Source: Melastoma dodecandrum
Taxonomy: Eukaryota > Streptophyta > Magnoliopsida > Myrtales > Melastomataceae
Assembly: GCA_029817715.1 (NCBI GenBank)
Contig: JARUPY010000473.1
Span: forward strand, 7,006,001-7,070,000
Direction of reading: 5' to 3'
DNA length: 64,000 nt
How positions within the stretch are numbered: position 1 is the stretch's first letter; the number at the start of each line of letters is the position of its first letter. Below, piece by piece: positions 1 through 12,144 of the stretch. The translations under genes were made by a program, and so were the position numbers. The notes beneath the pieces are model-generated. The model made no database searches. It saw only the letters and a program-made list of their open reading frames with translations, and was not told where the DNA came from.

Positions 1-592
1 TCTTAGGGCTGCATCAAGTCTGGATGTAATCCTATGATCTGACCATATACATAATCTCAGATCAAATTTAATTCATTTCACAAAAATATATATCATATAA
101 GTCACAAAAAATACGCACTATATGAAGTGCAAGTGACCGATCCCCTTTCTTTTTCTTATTACCGCCCATATCGACATCGACATTTCACGTGATTTCATCT
201 CCAATTGTAATGTGTAATGTATCCATATTTGTTGAAATTGAATTGTAATTCGGCTTAATTATACACTCATGAAAAAATATGAACAAAGGTTGACCTATCT
301 AAGGAAACCTAAGACATTAACAAATCCACCTTATTCAATTAATCCCTATTTTATTGATAATTGAAAACATTTATGAAGTGTCCCATATAAGATATTGATG
401 ATAACTTACACTCGGGAAGCAGCCACCCACAAATGCACAACCTAATTTTTCTAGACAAATGCAGCAACCCAGAATAGAAACTAAATTAAACAAGCCTTGG
501 CAGCATTTAAGAATCAATAAACCGTAAGTGGATTCAAGAATCTTAGGCATGACAAAAAAGGAACGACTAACCACACCTAACTCCATCCCCAA
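1..592. other. AT-rich flank, no gene recognised
   Basis: No reading frame here has a recognisable domain, and no RNA gene or repeat boundary is visible. It ends at the 8-bp left target duplication (593-600) of the hAT element that follows. Confidence 0.5.
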
Positions 593-1468
593 CCCCAAGC
601 TAGGGATGATCAGGTTTTAGGGTGAGTAGGTTCCGGATGTGGAACATGGAACCTACCCTATAACGACCGGTTCATTATTTTTAGAACTTAGAACCTACCA
701 TGTGACTTAAAGAACCTCCCAAGAACCAACTTATTAGTACCGATTCTCGTACCAGATCCGGTATCATGTGCTTATTAAACACTTTCATATCAAATCCACT
801 CCATTAATCTAATAACAATAATCCAAAATCATTTGGATACATATGGTTTCTAATGTATCCTCACGAGAAAAGAAAGGAAATCATGCAAGCAAAAAAGGGT
901 GAACCCGACAGAGAAAAAGGGTAAGGGACAAACAAATGTAACATGCATTCAAGCATAGCACCTATTGGCATTGTTGCCGGACCATCCCTCAGAAGAGCAA
1001 ACTTAGGGTGCTCATTCATCTCATGAGTCTTATAGAAAAGGCCAACCGTCGCTTAATTGAAATATTTTGGTTGCTGCTTAATTAGCATCCGCCACATCCA
1101 CCCAAGTCCAGTTACACCTTGTTAGGATGATAATATAATATCAAACGACGAAGAAATAAGGTAAAGAAATAGGAGTCAAAACATGGCAAGGCACAATCAT
1201 TTGCATGTGAATAATTCTTTGCAACAACTCTGAAAGACATGGATAAGATCATCATATGATACATGAGCAAAGATACCTTCAAACATGCAAAAATTAGAGC
1301 AATCCTCAATGACGAATTTTTGAGCCTTCAAACATCCGTAATGTCTGAATTAATATTGGCAAAATCTACATAAACATGTCATATAAACAAATGAAATGTG
1401 AGCGTATGATAAACAAACTTAGCAAGTAGAAAAAACAACATGACTCAAGTTAAAATAATTAAGATACC

Positions 1469-3511
1469 TTATTCATATCTTTCTGCATTTTCCATGTTTT
1501 CCTCTATATTAATAGGAGTTAAAAGGGATCTTAGCCAATCTTGTACACATATCAACACCTCAACGACTTTAGGAGTCAATGAACTACTATAGCAATCCAA
1601 CACACGACCCGACGTACTAAAAGCAGATTCAGAAGCAACCGTTGATATATAAATGACTAAAATATCTCTCGCAATGCAAGGCAAAATGAAATACTTTGTG
1701 ACATTATTTTTCCACCAATTTAAAATATCAAAACCTGCCTTACACTCTTTACATTTGTCTTCCAAGTATCGCTCCAATTCAGATTTACCTTCTGCATTCA
1801 ACTCTTCCCCCATATACCTCATGTAGTCATGCTGAAGATTCTCATGCATCTCACAATCATCATCCATTGTAGAACCACTACTTCATCCAACATCCTCCAC
1901 AACTTTATTGCAAGAAATCACATCATTTTTTAGTAAATTTGTTGTAGAAGAATGCTCATAATACTCAAATAATCGTTGTAAAACAAACTTCAGCCTTTCA
2001 ACTATCAAATTAATTGCTTCTGAATCATCACAGTACACTTTCTTGCAGCAAAACCTGACAAAATTCAGCGTGTAGCGTGGATCCAATACAATGACAGTTA
2101 AGACCATCATATTACAATTTTCCATGCTTCTAAAGTACTTGTCAAACATTTCCCTCATCTTGTGTGACATAATTTGAAGTTGAACATCCTTTTATGTCTT
2201 TGCCCAATCATTCGAAGCAGTAAGTATACTAACTACTTCTTTGAAATAGGAATTCGATGTCACATACAAAGAACTAGACAACCTCTTAGCATCGTAAAAC
2301 TTTTTTAGAAACTTAGTTATCAGTTCCAAGTTCGATCAATCTTCAGTATTTGGCAAGTCATACTAAAGTTCAACACTCATTGTCAAATCTTCTTCTTCTA
2401 ATATTTCAAATGCCTTTCGAAATTTCACAGCACTGCCAAACATCAACTAAGTCGAGTTCCATCTAGATCAAGACAAACTGAACCTTTACCTGGAATTATT
2501 TCTTTCATAACATACTTTTGAAAATAATCAAATCTAGATGAAGAGTTCCTGATATAACGAATCATCTTCCGCACTCGACTTATAGATTCACAAACATTAC
2601 TCAAGTCATCCTTCACAATTAAATTCAAGATATGTGACATGCATCTCATGTGAAAAAACTCACCTCCTAAGATCAAAGAGTTGCTTTTAGTGAGCTTATT
2701 TTTCAAGTGTTTCACTGAAACATCATTAGAGCTTGCACTATTAATTGTTACGGTAGATATACCCCAATCAATAATGCACTTCTCAACCATTCTACCAATT
2801 TCCTTCCTTTATGACTAGACATGCCACAAAACTCAATATGCGTTTATGCAACTTTCATTCATAACGAGCAGTAAGACATAAATAGTTCAAGTTCTGATTG
2901 GAAGTCCATGTATCAGTTGTAAGTGCAACTCAAGAGTTCAAAGAGCCAATAAAACCTTTTAGCACTATCTTCTCGCTCATGAAAATATTCATGCAATCCC
3001 TAACAGCAGTGAATCGAGAGATAGGCTTGAAAGTAGATTGTACAGCATTAAGAAATGCCCGAAAACCTTCATGTTCGACAAGTGAAAAAGGTTGTTCATT
3101 CACAATAAACATCCTAGCAAGCATATCCCGGCAACGTTCTTGATCAAATACCCAAGTAGATAGAACGTTACTACTTGTGCCTCCTTCTGCCTTGTTGCTA
3201 GCAAATATATTTTCTCTCTTATCCATATCATGAGAAAACTTACGACAACTATTAATATGCTTCCACATCGTTGAAGTGCCCCAATTACGATTATAGTTAT
3301 ACATATTATTACAGTAAATGCACTTCACATTCTTCGTCTTACGAGTCTTCTCATTCAAATTTTTTGTAAAATGATCCCAAACATTAGACTTCATATTTTG
3401 TTTACCGGTTACCTTAAACTTAGGAGCAGTAGGAAGATTTGTCGTTGTTGAGGCCAAAGTTCCTTGAATACTAGTTGTTTGAGCCTCATTGTTTTCAGAA
3501 ATGGGATCCAT
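1469..3511 (-). pseudogene. hAT transposase (BED zinc finger to hATC dimerisation domain), broken
   Basis: Read on the minus strand from 3511, the first piece (193 aa, to 2930) contains a BED zinc finger with SNVWDHFTKNLNEK, the Cys pair CIYC and the distal HINSC. Middle pieces (2443-2790 and 1883-2170) match the RNase-H-like body of RICESLEEPER/Tam3-type transposases. The last piece (1469-1867) carries the hATC dimerisation domain, including WWKNN, ILVIYISTVASESAFSTSGR and LTPKVVEVLICVQDWL. The domain order is complete for a protein of about 650-700 residues. Reading is interrupted by in-frame stops between 2790 and 2930 and by breaks near 2440 and 1875, so no functional protein is expected. 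Such transposases cut and paste the element in the nucleus. Confidence 0.85.
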
Positions 3512-3979
3512 CTTCTAATTCAAACATCCTAAAAAATCAAACCATAGACCATTAAATCACATAACCATACAAGAAAATAGGGTTGCTTTAGGAAAATCAA
3601 CGAATTTTATAATAAAGCATCTTTTTTAGGAAGAAAGGACTTACTGTCAAACAAAATTAATGTAGGAAGAATTTTATCACAAAATCCCGTCACGAACAAA
3701 AATGAGCTCTAAATCAAACAATTCGTAGAAATCGCTGGCAAGGACCCACAATCAAACAACCCACAAAAATCAACACACCTCCAGAAAGGATGGAGAAACT
3801 TACCATGTAAGCCAAGGAGAAACCTTAATCATGCTGAGAAGAACAAGGAGGCGTAGGCAAATCGAAAAGGGGTTTCTTCATGGGCAGGATTTTGGGTTTT
3901 ATAACGAAAGGTAAAAAGGAGCAATTACCCCGTCACTCTAGGTCATTAAATAAAAATTTGTCCTATATAATATATATTA

Positions 3980-5039
3980 TAGGGGTGAAAACGAGCCGAG
4001 CCACTCACGAGATGGCTCGGTCAAAACTCGGTTCGAGCTCGACCAAGCTCGAGCCAGCTCGTTAATGAAACGAGCCGAGCTCGAGCCAAAACACTGACAG
4101 CTCGAAGGGTCGCGAGCCATTCACGTTCCTAATATTATATAACAAATTTTAATAATTTATTAATAAAAAATTAATAAATTTTAATAATTTTAATAAAATT
4201 ATCTAGAAAACTTTTTCCTTCCCCCTCCCAACACTCTTGTAGCAGAAGCAAACCCTAAGAAAAATACCGTCGTCTCCCCCTCCGTCAAGGTACGCTCCCC
4301 ATCCCTATCCCCATCCCCATCCCCATCTCCGAAAGTAACGAGTTGGGGAAGGAGATTCAAATCCAAACGGAGGCATTGGAAAGGATAGAGCTAAATTTAG
4401 CTGGTGAAACTAATAATGCAACAAAGAAGGATACACTAGAAGAGGAGAAATTCAAAGCAAATAAAAGAAGAAAACTTCGGCGGTTTGGGATGATTTTGAA
4501 GAAATTTTGGAGAATGGAGAGAAGAAAGCTAAATGCTCTTATTGCCACCATTTTAGATTAACAGGGAATCAATATGATGTTGAAGTTAGGGATGCTCGAA
4601 TGGAAAAAGATTGGTAGAGTCACAAGCAAGACGGATTGCATGAAAGTTTATGACATTGAAAAGAGGAAGTTGAAGAACAATCTTCAAAGTGTTAGCAAAA
4701 TCAGTTTGACAACTGATTGTTGGAAATCAAAGAACCAAAAGATAAAGCATGATTTTGTTGAAATGTTCTGGCAATATTGTTATTTCATATTTATGGTTTT
4801 GAAGTAAACTTTATTGTATATGTTTTCGACCGAGCCGTATTCGACTCAACTTCAGTATATGTATATTTTGAAATCGAGATCGAGCTCTCGAGCCGAGCTT
4901 AGGCTCGATCTACATTCGAGCCTTTCGAGCCGAGCTCGAGCTCTCCATAATTGGAACGAGCAGAGGTCGGGCTTTTCCTAATCGAGCCGAGTTCGAGCCT
5001 TAGGGTATTCGGTCTCGACTCGGCTCTTTTTCACCCTTA
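3980..5039 (+). mobile_element. Nested hAT element with perfect 8-bp target duplication
   Basis: The left end TAGGGGTGAAAACGAGCC (from 3980) pairs with the right end, which reads TAAGGGTGAAAAAGAGCC in reverse complement from 5039. The perfect 8-bp duplication ATATATTA flanks it at 3972-3979 and 5040-5047. Subterminal regions are packed with GAGCCGAGCTCGAG-type motifs in both orientations (about 3990-4110 and 4825-5030). The 1060-bp element keeps fragments of a BED-type hAT transposase (4343-4807), so it is an internally deleted derivative that would need transposase supplied from elsewhere. It sits inside the older hAT element at 601-5299. Confidence 0.92.
4343..4807 (+). pseudogene. hAT transposase N-terminal fragment (BED finger plus start of body)
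   Basis: Around 4452-4560, in one forward frame, the sequence encodes SAVWDDFEEILENGEKKAKC followed by SYCHHFRLTGN, the start of a BED zinc finger of hAT transposases. A second frame (about 4625-4745) encodes CMKVYDIEKRKLKNNLQS and then ISLTTDCWKS. The latter is the block leading to the first catalytic Asp region in plant zinc finger BED/RICESLEEPER transposases. The intervening part and everything downstream are missing, and the pieces lie in different frames. It lies wholly within the nested element and is not functional. Confidence 0.8.
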
Positions 5040-5307
5040 ATATATTATAATTTTAAATTAAAATTTTCAAATCCAAATTATTCGTGGTTGTTCTGGGCCT
5101 TTGGCCTTCATATTTTCAATTTTAAAAGTAGATTAAATAATATTAAAATATATTAAGTCAGATACCAGGTTCTACATGTTGATTCCAATGTGATAACATA
5201 GAACCGTAAAATCTACCTGATCTATTCGAGAACATATACTGATACCTTGTGGAACTGGTTACCGGTTCCGATTTTACCAGTAACCGATGCTCACTTCTAC
5301 CCCACGA

Positions 5308-7581
5308 CATCCAAAACTAGCATAAATAAACAAACCCTAAGTGTATCCAAGAATCTCAACACGCACAATCCAGCCCATGAGATAAGGGATTAAGACAACC
5401 AAATCTCAACAGAAAACCCCTAGAGCGACATAACCGGAAATCACCCACCCACATGTGCGTTTTGTCAGAGAAAACTCAGGAACGAACAACACAGAGCCAA
5501 GACTCGTTTGGCGAAGGCCCGAACTCGATTAGCATAAGGGTGTTGTCGCCAAGAAGCTCCTTGGAACAAAAATGAAACTATCGCGAATAGGTCACCCATT
5601 TTAGGAATATAGTTAGGTTCAGGGTACACTATTATAGTTTCATACTTTACAAAACTAGTTTTATAAAATGCTGTTGGCTTCGTATTACAAAACCCCCAAT
5701 ACTGTTTCGTATTTTACGAAATTATCGCTATATACATCATACTAAGCCCGTAAGATTTTACGAAGCCCATATGCACTTTACGAAACGACCCGTGCAAATT
5801 TAGAAAGCCGTAGTATTGTTTAGTGCTATATTACAAACCACTTATTAAAGTATGAAATAATAGGTCACAGTTTTGTAGCGACGGAAGCTCGCATCCATGT
5901 AAGTTTAGTCGCGTCCGTTGTTCGTACCTTGTCTCAGACTGAAAACTACAACCTTATCACACAACACAGAGCAATCCGTCCATGTTGGGATTTAGGGATT
6001 GAGTTTCGTTCAGTAGCCAATTCTTTGACAGAATCAATGTCGTCGACAAAGGCCCCGAATCATTTCAATGATCTGAACAGTTGGGAGTGTGAAATTGATG
6101 AAATCAGAGAATTTCTTTTCCGAACTAATATTTTTTATATCTATCTATAAATAATAAGCAAACATGTTTTTGAGGACAGACATCGCTGGAAGTACTTTCG
6201 AGACCGCCAAAACCAGCAAACCCAGTTATTTTTATTACTGTTTCTGATAGAAGGGGAACATTAGGCCTTCCCCCCGACAGAAAAAGTAGGCTTTGAAATA
6301 CGATGTGGTTGAGGCTCCAATGTCCCTCGCACACCTTGGGTCCCCCTTCCCCTCCCCACCATCACGCCGAAACTGTGGGCGCCAGAATTAAGTCTTCACC
6401 ATATTCGCCGAATGACAGTGGTGCCTGCTACCTGAGAAGAAGCTTGCGCTTGATTCCCTTATCCCGAATGCCCCCAAAGACAGCAGACAGAGAAACATTG
6501 TCCCTCCATTGTTTAAGATTAAGAAACATCATAGAATTGGAAGTTACCCGAACCCATGGTAGCCGCGCCCTCCTCATCGTTTTACATCTACCTGATCAAG
6601 GGAAGTACCACCGCATGTAATATTCGTAAATTTAGATAAATCCAGCCAGCGTCCTTCCAAATTAATATGGAGGACGTTCTCCCATCTAGTATTCAAGAGA
6701 GACACCTCGAACCATTTGTCAGCACCCTCCATTTGTGGGGATGAGGATGAATTTCTCGATCCATAAACGAGATGCCCCCAGAATAAGGAGACAGCACATC
6801 TCTGTGTATTGCCATGTTCTGGGAAGTTGCTCCCTGTACAGAAACTTGAGGTCGCATGACGAGCTCGAGACGATGAACCTGAAGCTTCTATAATTGAATA
6901 ACCGGCAAAATGCCACTCCACATCTGGGACCATTATTTGACTCCTGGTTTGATGAACCGTGGACCATATTTACATTTGAAGAAGGTTATTCAAGGTGACG
7001 GTCACAGAATTCGTCCTCAGTAGATCCTGCTCGGTGAAAAGTACTAAAATCTGTAGACGAAAAGGAAGACATGCCAGCAGTCCTCAAAATGAAATGTGTT
7101 CTCCAATCAGATGATGATGCTTCACATTGAACTACATTCTTGTCCTTAGCAATGTCATTGGGCAGAGGGACACTACCTGGAAAATCAACTAGTCTGGAAA
7201 GTAATGTTTGCGACATCATCACTTGCAGACCGAGATGCGTGCCTCACATGCCCACCCATACTTCCAGGAAGCCCTCCCACATTTCCAGCAGGCTGAGAAA
7301 AGTTTGCAGGCCGGATACCCCAGGCAGCGCCATCAAGGGGAGATTTTGTATAATAAGATCATCCTGTCATTTTCTTCTTTCTTTCTTGATGCAATTCCAG
7401 AAACTGGGCCCAAGACCCAATTGACAAACGACAGGGGGTGGGTTTGGCGGGAACAGTTAGTTAATTCAAATATACAACTAAAATTAAAACGCCACGAAAC
7501 AGAGAAACCGTTCACAACCCTCCAACTCTCACTCACTTCTTCCTCCCTCTTTTCTTGTCATCTTCTCCTTCCTCCTCTACA
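5308..7581. other. Intergenic region, no gene identified
   Basis: About 5600-5870 is AT-rich with several short palindrome-like copies of TTTCGTA/TACGAAA and could be a MITE remnant. From 5929 to 7340 there are protein-like but frame-broken stretches on the minus strand (for example 6574-6933 and 6986-7222). I could not assign these to any family, and they may be an unrecognised gene relic. The last 200 bp is the presumed promoter and leader of the aquaporin gene. Confidence 0.4.
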
Positions 7582-8574
7582 ATGGCCCAAACTGGACTAT
7601 CGGCACGCTTCGGTGACTCCATCACCGCCAATGCCTTCAAGTCCTATCTTGCCGAATTCATCTCCACCTTCTTTTATGTCCTCTCCGTTGTCGGCTCTGC
7701 GATGTCCTCCCGTGTGTGTCCACCTGTGTGTTTATTTTTTTAGTTTTGGCTTTCATTTTTGCATGTTGAATTTTTTTTTCTGGTGCGTGGCTTCCAGGGA
7801 AGATGCTGCCGGATGCATCCACTGAGCCATCAAGTCTTGTGGTGGTCGCTCTCTGCAACGCGTTCGCTCTGGCTTCCGTCATCTATATCTCCACCAACAT
7901 ATCCGGTGGTCACATTAATCCCGCGGTTACTTTTGGAAAGGCTATCGGAGGCCACATTACCATTCCCAGGGCCATCTTTTATTGGATATCCCAGATGCTT
8001 GCTTCCGTCATGGCATCTGTCCTCATGAAATCCACTACTGCCGGTCAGGTACTGCCCTCCGACTGCCCACGACGATTTATGTGCATTTTTTAAGCATGAC
8101 TAGGGGCTCGCCGATAGTTAATGTGAACAACAACACCAACACATTGCATCTGGATTGGTGATCGCGTCTCGAGTTTCTTCAACATTGTCTAAAACGGCGC
8201 AGGCTGTGCCAACATTCAAAATTGCACAAGAAATGACTGGGTTTGGGGCGTCGATGCTGGAAGGCGTCATGACATTCGTACTAGTGTACGTGGTGTACGC
8301 AGCCGGGGATCCAAGGCAGGGGAAGCTATCGTCAATTGGGCCGATTATGGTGGGATTCATGGCAGGAGCAGGGGTCCTGGCGACAGGGCCATTCTCAGGG
8401 GGATCAATGAACCCGGCGTGCTCTTTTGGGTCGGCCCTGGTAGCAGGGACCTTCAGGAATCAGGCAGTGTACTGGGTCGGGCCACTGATAGGGGCTGCCA
8501 TTGCGGGTCTCGTGTATGACAATGTCACCTTCCCTCCCACCGGCCCGACAGCCGATTTCGCGTCCACGGTGTAG
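7582..8574 (+). CDS. TIP5;1: Aquaporin, tonoplast intrinsic protein TIP5;1-like
   Basis: Three exons (7582-7711, 7798-8048, 8203-8574) join in frame to 250 residues, the usual length for a TIP. Both pore loops are present: GGHINPAVTFG in exon 2 and GGSMNPACSFG in exon 3. The aromatic/arginine filter positions look like Asn (VALCNAFAL), Gly (GGSMNP) and Cys after the second NPA. Cys instead of Arg there, with Asn in helix 2, is characteristic of TIP5;1. Other blocks also match that subfamily: ISTFFYVL, VVGSAMSSRK, EMTGFGASMLEGV and NQAVYWVGPLIG. Introns are short (86 and 154 bp) with GT-AG ends. The start follows a pyrimidine-rich leader and gives the expected short N-terminus. TIP5;1 is known as a pollen-expressed water/urea channel of internal membranes. 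That role is inferred from the family. The gene looks intact. Confidence 0.93.
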
Positions 8575-8934
8575 CCCACTTTGGCGGGTGTAGGAATAGT
8601 GTTAGAATGTAATGAAGTTATTGATTAATTAGATGTGAACCTATATCCCTTCTGACCTCTGGATGTGATTGTTGTGGGCCTAGAAGTATCACAACAAACC
8701 TGCCAGATTTGATGTGGTGAATTATGTGGTTCAGTATGTTCTTGTGATTTTTCTCGTACAATCAATTATCATTAAAAAAATTCATTTTAGAGAGAAAGAA
8801 ATGGGAAATGTGCTAAACGAGGGAAGAATAGAAGGAGGGTGTTGTTGAGGTTTGCACGAGAATATCGTTGAGTTTTAAAAAAGTTGGTAAAATACGATAG
8901 TTTTTAAGTATCGTCCATTTCTTAGGTCGGGTTT

Positions 8935-9130
8935 CCCGATCGTGACAATAGGTCAGAAAACTTAAATCACGGAAACATCGACTCTTTATAGTTGAAGTCA
9001 TCTAACATAAAATCACGTTCCAGAATCACGTCAATTATATCCCATGGTAAATCGCGGTTCCGAATTGCATCAATTACATCCCATGGTAAATGGTTTCAAA
9101 CCGTGCCACATGTAACATTTGAGAAATTTT
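8935..9130 (+). repeat. Dispersed repeat, copy 1
   Basis: Contains TGAAGTCATCTAACATAAAA and twice CATCCCATGGTAAAT-like units (near 9040 and 9075). The same string order appears, inverted, at 10850-11060. A weaker copy with AAGTCGTGGTTTCAAACCATG lies near 24270-24300. The family is unidentified. Confidence 0.55.
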
Positions 9131-9870
9131 TCAGCACTCATTCTAAAAAAATGTCAAACAATAAACATAAAAGTAGCCATCACTTCAAAAGTGAAAGAAA
9201 CTGAATTTGATGTCAACCACACCTGCCGACATGCCTTTTGTTTCGTCTCGCGTAACGTCGCAATGGTATTTCCTCTTCCAGGTCAGCCTGCTCCTCCGAA
9301 TTATCGAGAATGAATTGTGTGATATGCGAAACTGGTTATTCTAAGTAAGGACCAATGAAGGGGGAATCTTTTGCAGCCTTCACTGGTGCTGCCGGAGTGA
9401 AACTTGAAGGTCAATCGAAGTGGAGACTGTAATACTCATCTCTTGGACGTATTGCAGTCAATTGTGTAACCCAAGAAATTAGCATCCCTCTTCTTCATAA
9501 TTCACCATTGTTAGACTACAATTGTTGCGAAATTAACGATTTGAATTGTATTCCATGTATGTGTCAACTCAATATAATTCGTCATATTCAATTGATATTG
9601 CCTTCATCTTTGCATCTCATACGCATCTCCAAGTAACTTCATAGTCGAATCACTCAATTATTACATTTTGTAGGAAAAGGACTTTCACTTCAGAGGATTA
9701 TCTCACAAAATAAGGGAAGTAATGTGACATAATGTTACAATCGAATCGGGCAGGACAACATCTAAATGCGACCCACCAACTATCGTAATATCAAACTCAT
9801 CATCGCAAGCATGTTGCATCGCACATAATCTCCACTTGAAACTAGATCTGTATGCAAAATAAAAGAAAGT

Positions 9871-10311
9871 TCATAACCTCCTATCTGACTCGACAATTTT
9901 ATAATTATAATGATTATTATATGAAATGGATTTACCGTATGAATAAGATGACTTTGTACTTGAACTATCCTTTTGTGGAATTCCGTAAGGAAATTGATCA
10001 TTAGTGATAAAGTCATCCCCATTCTCATTAAAAACTAACTTTTCAGTATCACCACTATATAGATAAAATGGTAGTGGTTTCTCCACTTGTTTCCTAGACA
10101 GACTAGTCTCATTTGTTTCAGTTTCAAATTTGTCATTCAGGCCCTGCTTATCGTCTATTTCATCAATATCATTAAACATTTCCCCATACGTATTGACATC
10201 ACCATCATAATGCATTATGGTAGCGATAGTATGGTTATCCTCGTCATCATCGTCATCTCTACATTTACTACCATAAAAAAACCCATCAAAGTCAACGTCA
10301 TTTTTTATCAT
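9871..10311 (-). CDS. Open reading frame of 146 codons, unknown, doubtful
   Basis: On the minus strand an uninterrupted frame begins with MIKNDVDFDGFFYGSKC, followed by an acidic run (DDDDDED), and ends in a Ser/Tyr-rich tail. There is no recognisable domain, signal peptide or membrane segment. The base composition is like the AT-rich surroundings, and no splice partners or homologues are apparent. It may be a chance frame or a lone exon. I list it only because it is the longest frame in this 2.6-kb spacer. Confidence 0.2.
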   Translation of the reverse strand: MIKNDVDFDGFFYGSKCRDDDDDEDNHTIATIMHYDGDVNTYGEMFNDIDEIDDKQGLNDKFETETNETSLSRKQVEKPLPFYLYSGDTEKLVFNENGDDFITNDQFPYGIPQKDSSSTKSSYSYGKSISYNNHYNYKIVESDRRL

Positions 10312-10849
10312 AACCCACTTAATTAAACCCCATCGTAATTAACTCTTTCATTACCATGACTCAACACTCATTCACAAGCAATAAGGGCATCAATATTATA
10401 AAAGAGTGTTGATCTTACAAGTTCAGGAATACTCCAACCATACCTACAATAAAAAAGTCAATCCTTCAGCCATCAAAATCACTAATCACAAACTAACTAA
10501 ATCGAAGTGACACATTTCATTCAATGAATTATAATCAATAATTGAACAATTCGAAACTAATCTAGTAATCCTTAACTAATTACTAATCCCAACTCATCTA
10601 CAATTAATTCAAAATCAATCACTATACCGGCTATTGGACATTGGGGCGAAGAATCTTGGGACCAAGGAAGCTGGGATCAGGATCGTGGTCGTCGAGATTA
10701 AGAAAATCGGGATAGAGGACGCCAATCATGTTGAGAAAGGGGACGTCGGAATCATAGAAGAGGGGTTCGGGGACGACGGGTCAAGGATGGGGATGACAGA
10801 GGCGATTTCGATTTAACCTAACGACGAACAAAATGAGTTCGGGGCTAGA

Positions 10850-11060
10850 GCAATTTCCACTTAAACCTCGATAGTGACGCAGTTCGAGACCGCGACCCAA
10901 ACTCAATTAACAAAATTTCTATGTATTCGGGTGACGCAGTCCAAAACCATGATTTATCATGGAATGTAATTGACGCGAGTTTGGACTGCGATTTTACCTG
11001 AGATGACTTCACCCACATAAATTTGGGTTCCCAAACCACGACTTAAGTTATTCAATATAG
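10850..11060 (-). repeat. Dispersed repeat, copy 2 (inverted relative to copy 1)
   Basis: The reverse complement contains TGAAGTCATCTCAGGTAAAA, CGTCAATTACATTCCATG and TAAATCATGG. These occur in the same order as in 8935-9130, about 1.7 kb away in the other orientation. Confidence 0.55.
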
Positions 11061-12144
11061 GGTCACGGTCGAAATACCAGTTTATTTGCAAACTGAATGT
11101 TGCGGTCCTCCACAGTAACATACGCACGATATTTAGAAAATTTCACAAGTCAACTGCTATTTCAAATATAGTTTTATAAACCAATTATATATTTAAAAAG
11201 GTTAAATTTTTAAATATATCTTAAAGTTTAACACTTTTTTCTATTTTAACTTAAACTTTGAAAAATATCGCTGCATATTCCAACGTTTCGTTGTTAAACT
11301 ATTTTACCCTCCGTTAGTTGTCCTCCTTAATGGAGGCATACGTGGCGCTGACTTGACAAGTAACGTCGGGCACCGTTCGCACCTATTTTACCCTAATTTT
11401 CCCCATGAAAATCCTAATCGGAGAAAAATCCCTGTTTCCTCACAAACCTTGCCCTCAGTAGAATTCTCCTCTACCAACAACCCACCATATTCCCTCCCCG
11501 ACCACAACATCATACCCTGAGTCCAACCCAATCCCCGACCTCCAACGCCACTCACCTCGACCACCAACATCTTACTCCGAACATGACCCACCCATGACCT
11601 CCAACACCACTCACTCTGGACCCCAATCGAACCGCTGACCCATAACCCCTGACGGCCAACCATCAACCCCTCAGTCCGAACCCAATACCAACCCCAACCC
11701 TAGCCGTCCTCGCCTCCTCATTTGCATCCGACCCTTTCACACCCTGTCCTCCGACCACCATTCGACACCCACACCCATAAGTTGAAGAGAAGGCCGACCC
11801 CATCCCACCCCGATCGCCAACCAGCATTCCCGACACTGTTGCCGAATTCATACAGACCCGAAGCCCCGAATCCCATCACCTCGCAGCCGGACCCAACCCA
11901 AACAAAAAGGAGAACCCCTTACCTAGTTTGACCCCTGAATCCTATCTCACCATGACCCTCTAATCCGCATTCCACTCTAACCCTATCTCATCGCCTATCA
12001 TATTTCCAAAACATTCCTGTAGGTATGAGCATTGAGATTTTTTTAGATATCTCTGACTTGGTAACTGTCATGGAGGTGTTGTATTAGCGTATGTGACTTG
12101 GTAAGTGGCATGAAATCTCTGAGCATTAGCCTATCATATGAATT

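Larger units (their letters stand above)
601..5299 (-). mobile_element. hAT-superfamily DNA transposon, outer copy (decayed)
   Basis: The element starts TAGGGATGATCAGGTT at 601. Its right end, read in reverse complement from 5299, is TAGAAGTGAGCATCGGTT, an imperfect terminal inverted repeat of hAT type. The flanking 8-mers are CCCCAAGC (593-600) and CCCCACGA (5300-5307). They match at 6 of 8 positions, as expected for an old hAT target duplication. Both subterminal regions (about 610-780 and 5160-5290) are rich in GGTTCC/GGAACC-type motifs in both orientations, which in hAT elements bind transposase. A broken transposase lies on the minus strand at 1469-3511. A smaller hAT copy is inserted at 3980-5039. 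The boundaries are inferred because repeat and duplication are both imperfect. Confidence 0.68.
8575..11199. other. Spacer downstream of the aquaporin gene
   Basis: The aquaporin 3' region occupies roughly the first 200 bp. The rest is AT-rich with no recognisable gene, apart from one open frame of unknown meaning (9871-10311, minus) and two copies of a dispersed repeat (see 8935-9130 and 10850-11060). Confidence 0.5.

Noticed and set aside
5929..7340. A gene in the region upstream of the aquaporin
   Set aside because: Protein-like stretches exist on the minus strand, but they are in different frames and match nothing I can name, so no gene call is made.
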